DNA of 20,282 bases from Monoraphidium neglectum (lineage: Eukaryota > Chlorophyta > Chlorophyceae > Sphaeropleales > Selenastraceae): positions 2,376 to 22,657 of the forward strand of contig NW_014013016.1 in assembly GCF_000611645.1 (NCBI RefSeq), written 5' to 3'. Positions within the stretch are counted from its first letter, which is position 1. The number at the start of each line of letters is the position of its first letter. The position numbers were made by a program, and so were the translations under genes. Under the pieces are notes generated by a model. It had not been told where the DNA came from. It did no database searches and saw nothing but the letters and a program-made list of their open reading frames with translations. Shown here in pieces: positions 18,814 to 20,282 of the stretch.

Positions 18814-19175
18814 ATGCAGACCGCCATGTGTGCCTGTATTTTGACAATCACTGAACTTCCGGCAGTGGTTTGCCATCGTTTTGTGAGGTGCCTACAGGAG
18901 TTGCGTCCTCTTGGCTGCTGACGTGTGCAGACCAACACGAGACCAGAAATATTCTCACACATTGCACAGGCACATTTCCAGTAAATATTGGCTTGAATTT
19001 TCTTGGAGGGAAAAACCTGCGTGTGCCAGAGCACCCGACTGCCACACTTGCGCCTGATGACCGCACCTCATGAATGCAATGGGCAGCTGCTTCCCTGACC
19101 TGCTGATCTGAGCGCTGCGCGAAGCGACCTCACCCGCGCTTTGGCCATGATCTACATTTTTGTACACGTTCGTAC

Positions 19176-19182
19176 TATAAAA
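19176..19182 (+). promoter_or_regulatory. TATA box of the V-ATPase subunit a gene
   Basis: TATAAAA in the context GTACTATAAAAGCGCCC stands 111 nt before the ATG at 19287. A start of transcription about 25-30 nt downstream would leave a leader of roughly 80 nt. It is the only clear TATA box found in front of a gene in this window. Confidence 0.65.
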
Positions 19183-19286
19183 GCGCCCGGGAGACTGTGC
19201 GCGCTTCAAACCTAACAGGGGCTTTCGACCCCAGACAGCGGAGGCCCCGCAGCGCAGAGGGGCCTGGAGCAACCCCGAACAGCGGT

Positions 19287-20282
19287 ATGGCCAAGCTTCT
19301 AGACTTTGGCTTCAATAATATTGACCTATGGCGCTCGGAGGAGATGCAGCTCGTGCAGGTGCGTTGATCGCTGTCTTGGCAGGCCTTTCCTGTGCACTAC
19401 AGTGGCACTGATCGCTTCTGAAACACTTGCAGCTGATGGTACCTGCGGAGTCAGCTCATGACACGATCGGGGCGCTCGGGGACGTCGGCCTGCTCCAGTT
19501 CAAGGACTTGAACGCGGACAAAAGCGCGTTCCAGCGCACCTATGCCAATCAGGTTGGCGGTGTGCTGTGGCTGGGCTAGGCCGTGGCGTACAAGGGTGAT
19601 GCACGAGCGAGATACAGTGCGCGCCGCAGCATGTGCGCCGCACGTGCGTGCTGCGTGCTGCGTCACCGCGCAGCGCCCAGCCCTATCTATGAGCGCCCCC
19701 AACTCCGCATTACCACAGGTCAAGCGCTGCGACGAGATGGCCAGGAAGATCCGGTTTTTCCACGACCAGGTGCGGACACAGCAGCAGGAACCCTAATCGC
19801 CGCGGCCCCAACATGGCATCATGCGCCCCTGCCGGGGCCGCGCGCGAAACACACGCGTGCTGCCGCACGGCGGCAGCACGCTTCGCTGCGGCTGCCTGCA
19901 GCGGCTGCCTGCAGCGGCTGCCTGCAGCGGCTGCCCGCGAGCGGCCGCGCCCTGCCAGTCCGGCGGGCCGCTCTGTCCGGCGCAGCTGAGTGGGCTCAGC
20001 TGCGCCACCGTGTGTACCCTCAATGCTGACCTGGCAGGTCGAGAAGGCGGGCCTGACTATCGGCATCCGTGCAGTGGCTGACAAAACCTACGACTTGGAC
20101 GAGCTGGAGGTGGGCTTCGAATTGAGGGGCAGTGGGGCTCTCCATGCTGCAGCGGGCCGCAGCCCAGCAGCACGCCGCAGCGGCGTGGACGCGCGTCCCG
20201 GCAGCAGCAGCGTCCTGGCGGACCGGCTGCGCTGCCGGCCAGCCCCTCTGCCCTCCCAACCACGACGCGGGCCGCGTTGGAC
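19287..20282 (+). CDS. V-type H+-ATPase subunit a, N-terminal part (runs off the window)
   Basis: Four exons, 19287-19358, 19433-19552, 19719-19769 and 20038-20109, all join in phase 0 with GT-AG introns of 74, 166 and 268 nt. A donor at 20110 shows that the gene continues beyond the edge. The 105 visible residues match the start of the subunit a (about 100 kDa, Vph1/VHA-a) family: [60 protein letters not shown]. This is the cytosolic N-terminal arm that, in the known complex, contacts the peripheral stalks; the membrane half, which forms the proton half-channels with the c-ring, lies outside the window. The enzyme acidifies vacuoles and other endomembrane compartments. The ATG at 19287 fits the family start, with 14 extra residues before LWRSEE. 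Confidence 0.93.
19891..19929 (+). repeat. 13-bp minisatellite in the third V-ATPase intron
   Basis: GCTGCCTGCAGCG is repeated three times in tandem at 19891-19929, followed by a partial fourth copy. It lies within intron 19770-20037 and explains why several frames there translate as repeated peptides. No function is inferred. Confidence 0.85.

Larger units (their letters stand above)
18200..19140. other. Intergenic region between the unknown gene and the V-ATPase gene
   Basis: No gene is seen. It contains two long hairpins (18417-18448 and 18786-18813), a CT-rich run near 18560-18580 and otherwise unremarkable sequence. No TGTAA was found after the stop at 18199, so the 3' end of the upstream gene is not placed. 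Confidence 0.5.

Overview
The window reads as nuclear DNA of a green alga, most likely a chlorophyte of the trebouxiophyte or chlorophyte kind. The evidence is GC-rich, intron-split genes with GT-AG introns of about 75-275 nt, a conserved TGTAA (the chlorophyte poly(A) signal) about 60 nt after three stop codons, and the opening exons of a vacuolar H+-ATPase subunit a gene at the right edge. There are no bacterial operons or ribosome binding sites. The species cannot be fixed from the sequence alone.

About 335-16560 is a head-to-tail array of five paralogous F-box/leucine-rich-repeat genes, all on the + strand, each about 3.2-3.8 kb including its spacer. Units 2 (3241-5491), 4 (9753-11954) and 5 (13587-15875) can each be spliced into an intact four-exon gene: a 31-nt first exon, a 382-nt F-box exon, a 445-nt LRR exon and a long LRR exon. 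The first three exons have identical lengths in these three copies. Units 1 (667-2275) and 3 (6590-8424) are broken copies that share the same early stop, the same roughly 180-nt insertion and the same deletion in the last exon. They appear to descend from one defective ancestor. The spacers are homologous too, so the whole gene-plus-spacer was the duplicated module.

The array also carries secondary structure of interest. There is a 176-bp miniature inverted-repeat transposon inserted at a TA in the unit 3 spacer, with empty sites visible in sister units. A conserved alternating purine-pyrimidine CATGCATGCGCATGC block lies in the third intron. The tail of unit 3 is mosaic and looks like gene conversion from unit 2.

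Right of the array, 16918-18199 is a two-exon gene of unknown function. Its N-terminus looks like an organelle transit peptide, followed by an Ala/Pro-rich linker, a predicted coiled coil and an unrecognised C-terminal domain. A 1-kb intergenic stretch with two strong hairpins follows. Then comes a TATA box and the first four exons (105 residues) of the V-ATPase subunit a gene, which runs off the window.

The F-box proteins would be expected to act as substrate receptors of SCF ubiquitin ligases, with the variable LRR part choosing the target. That is family knowledge, not something shown here.
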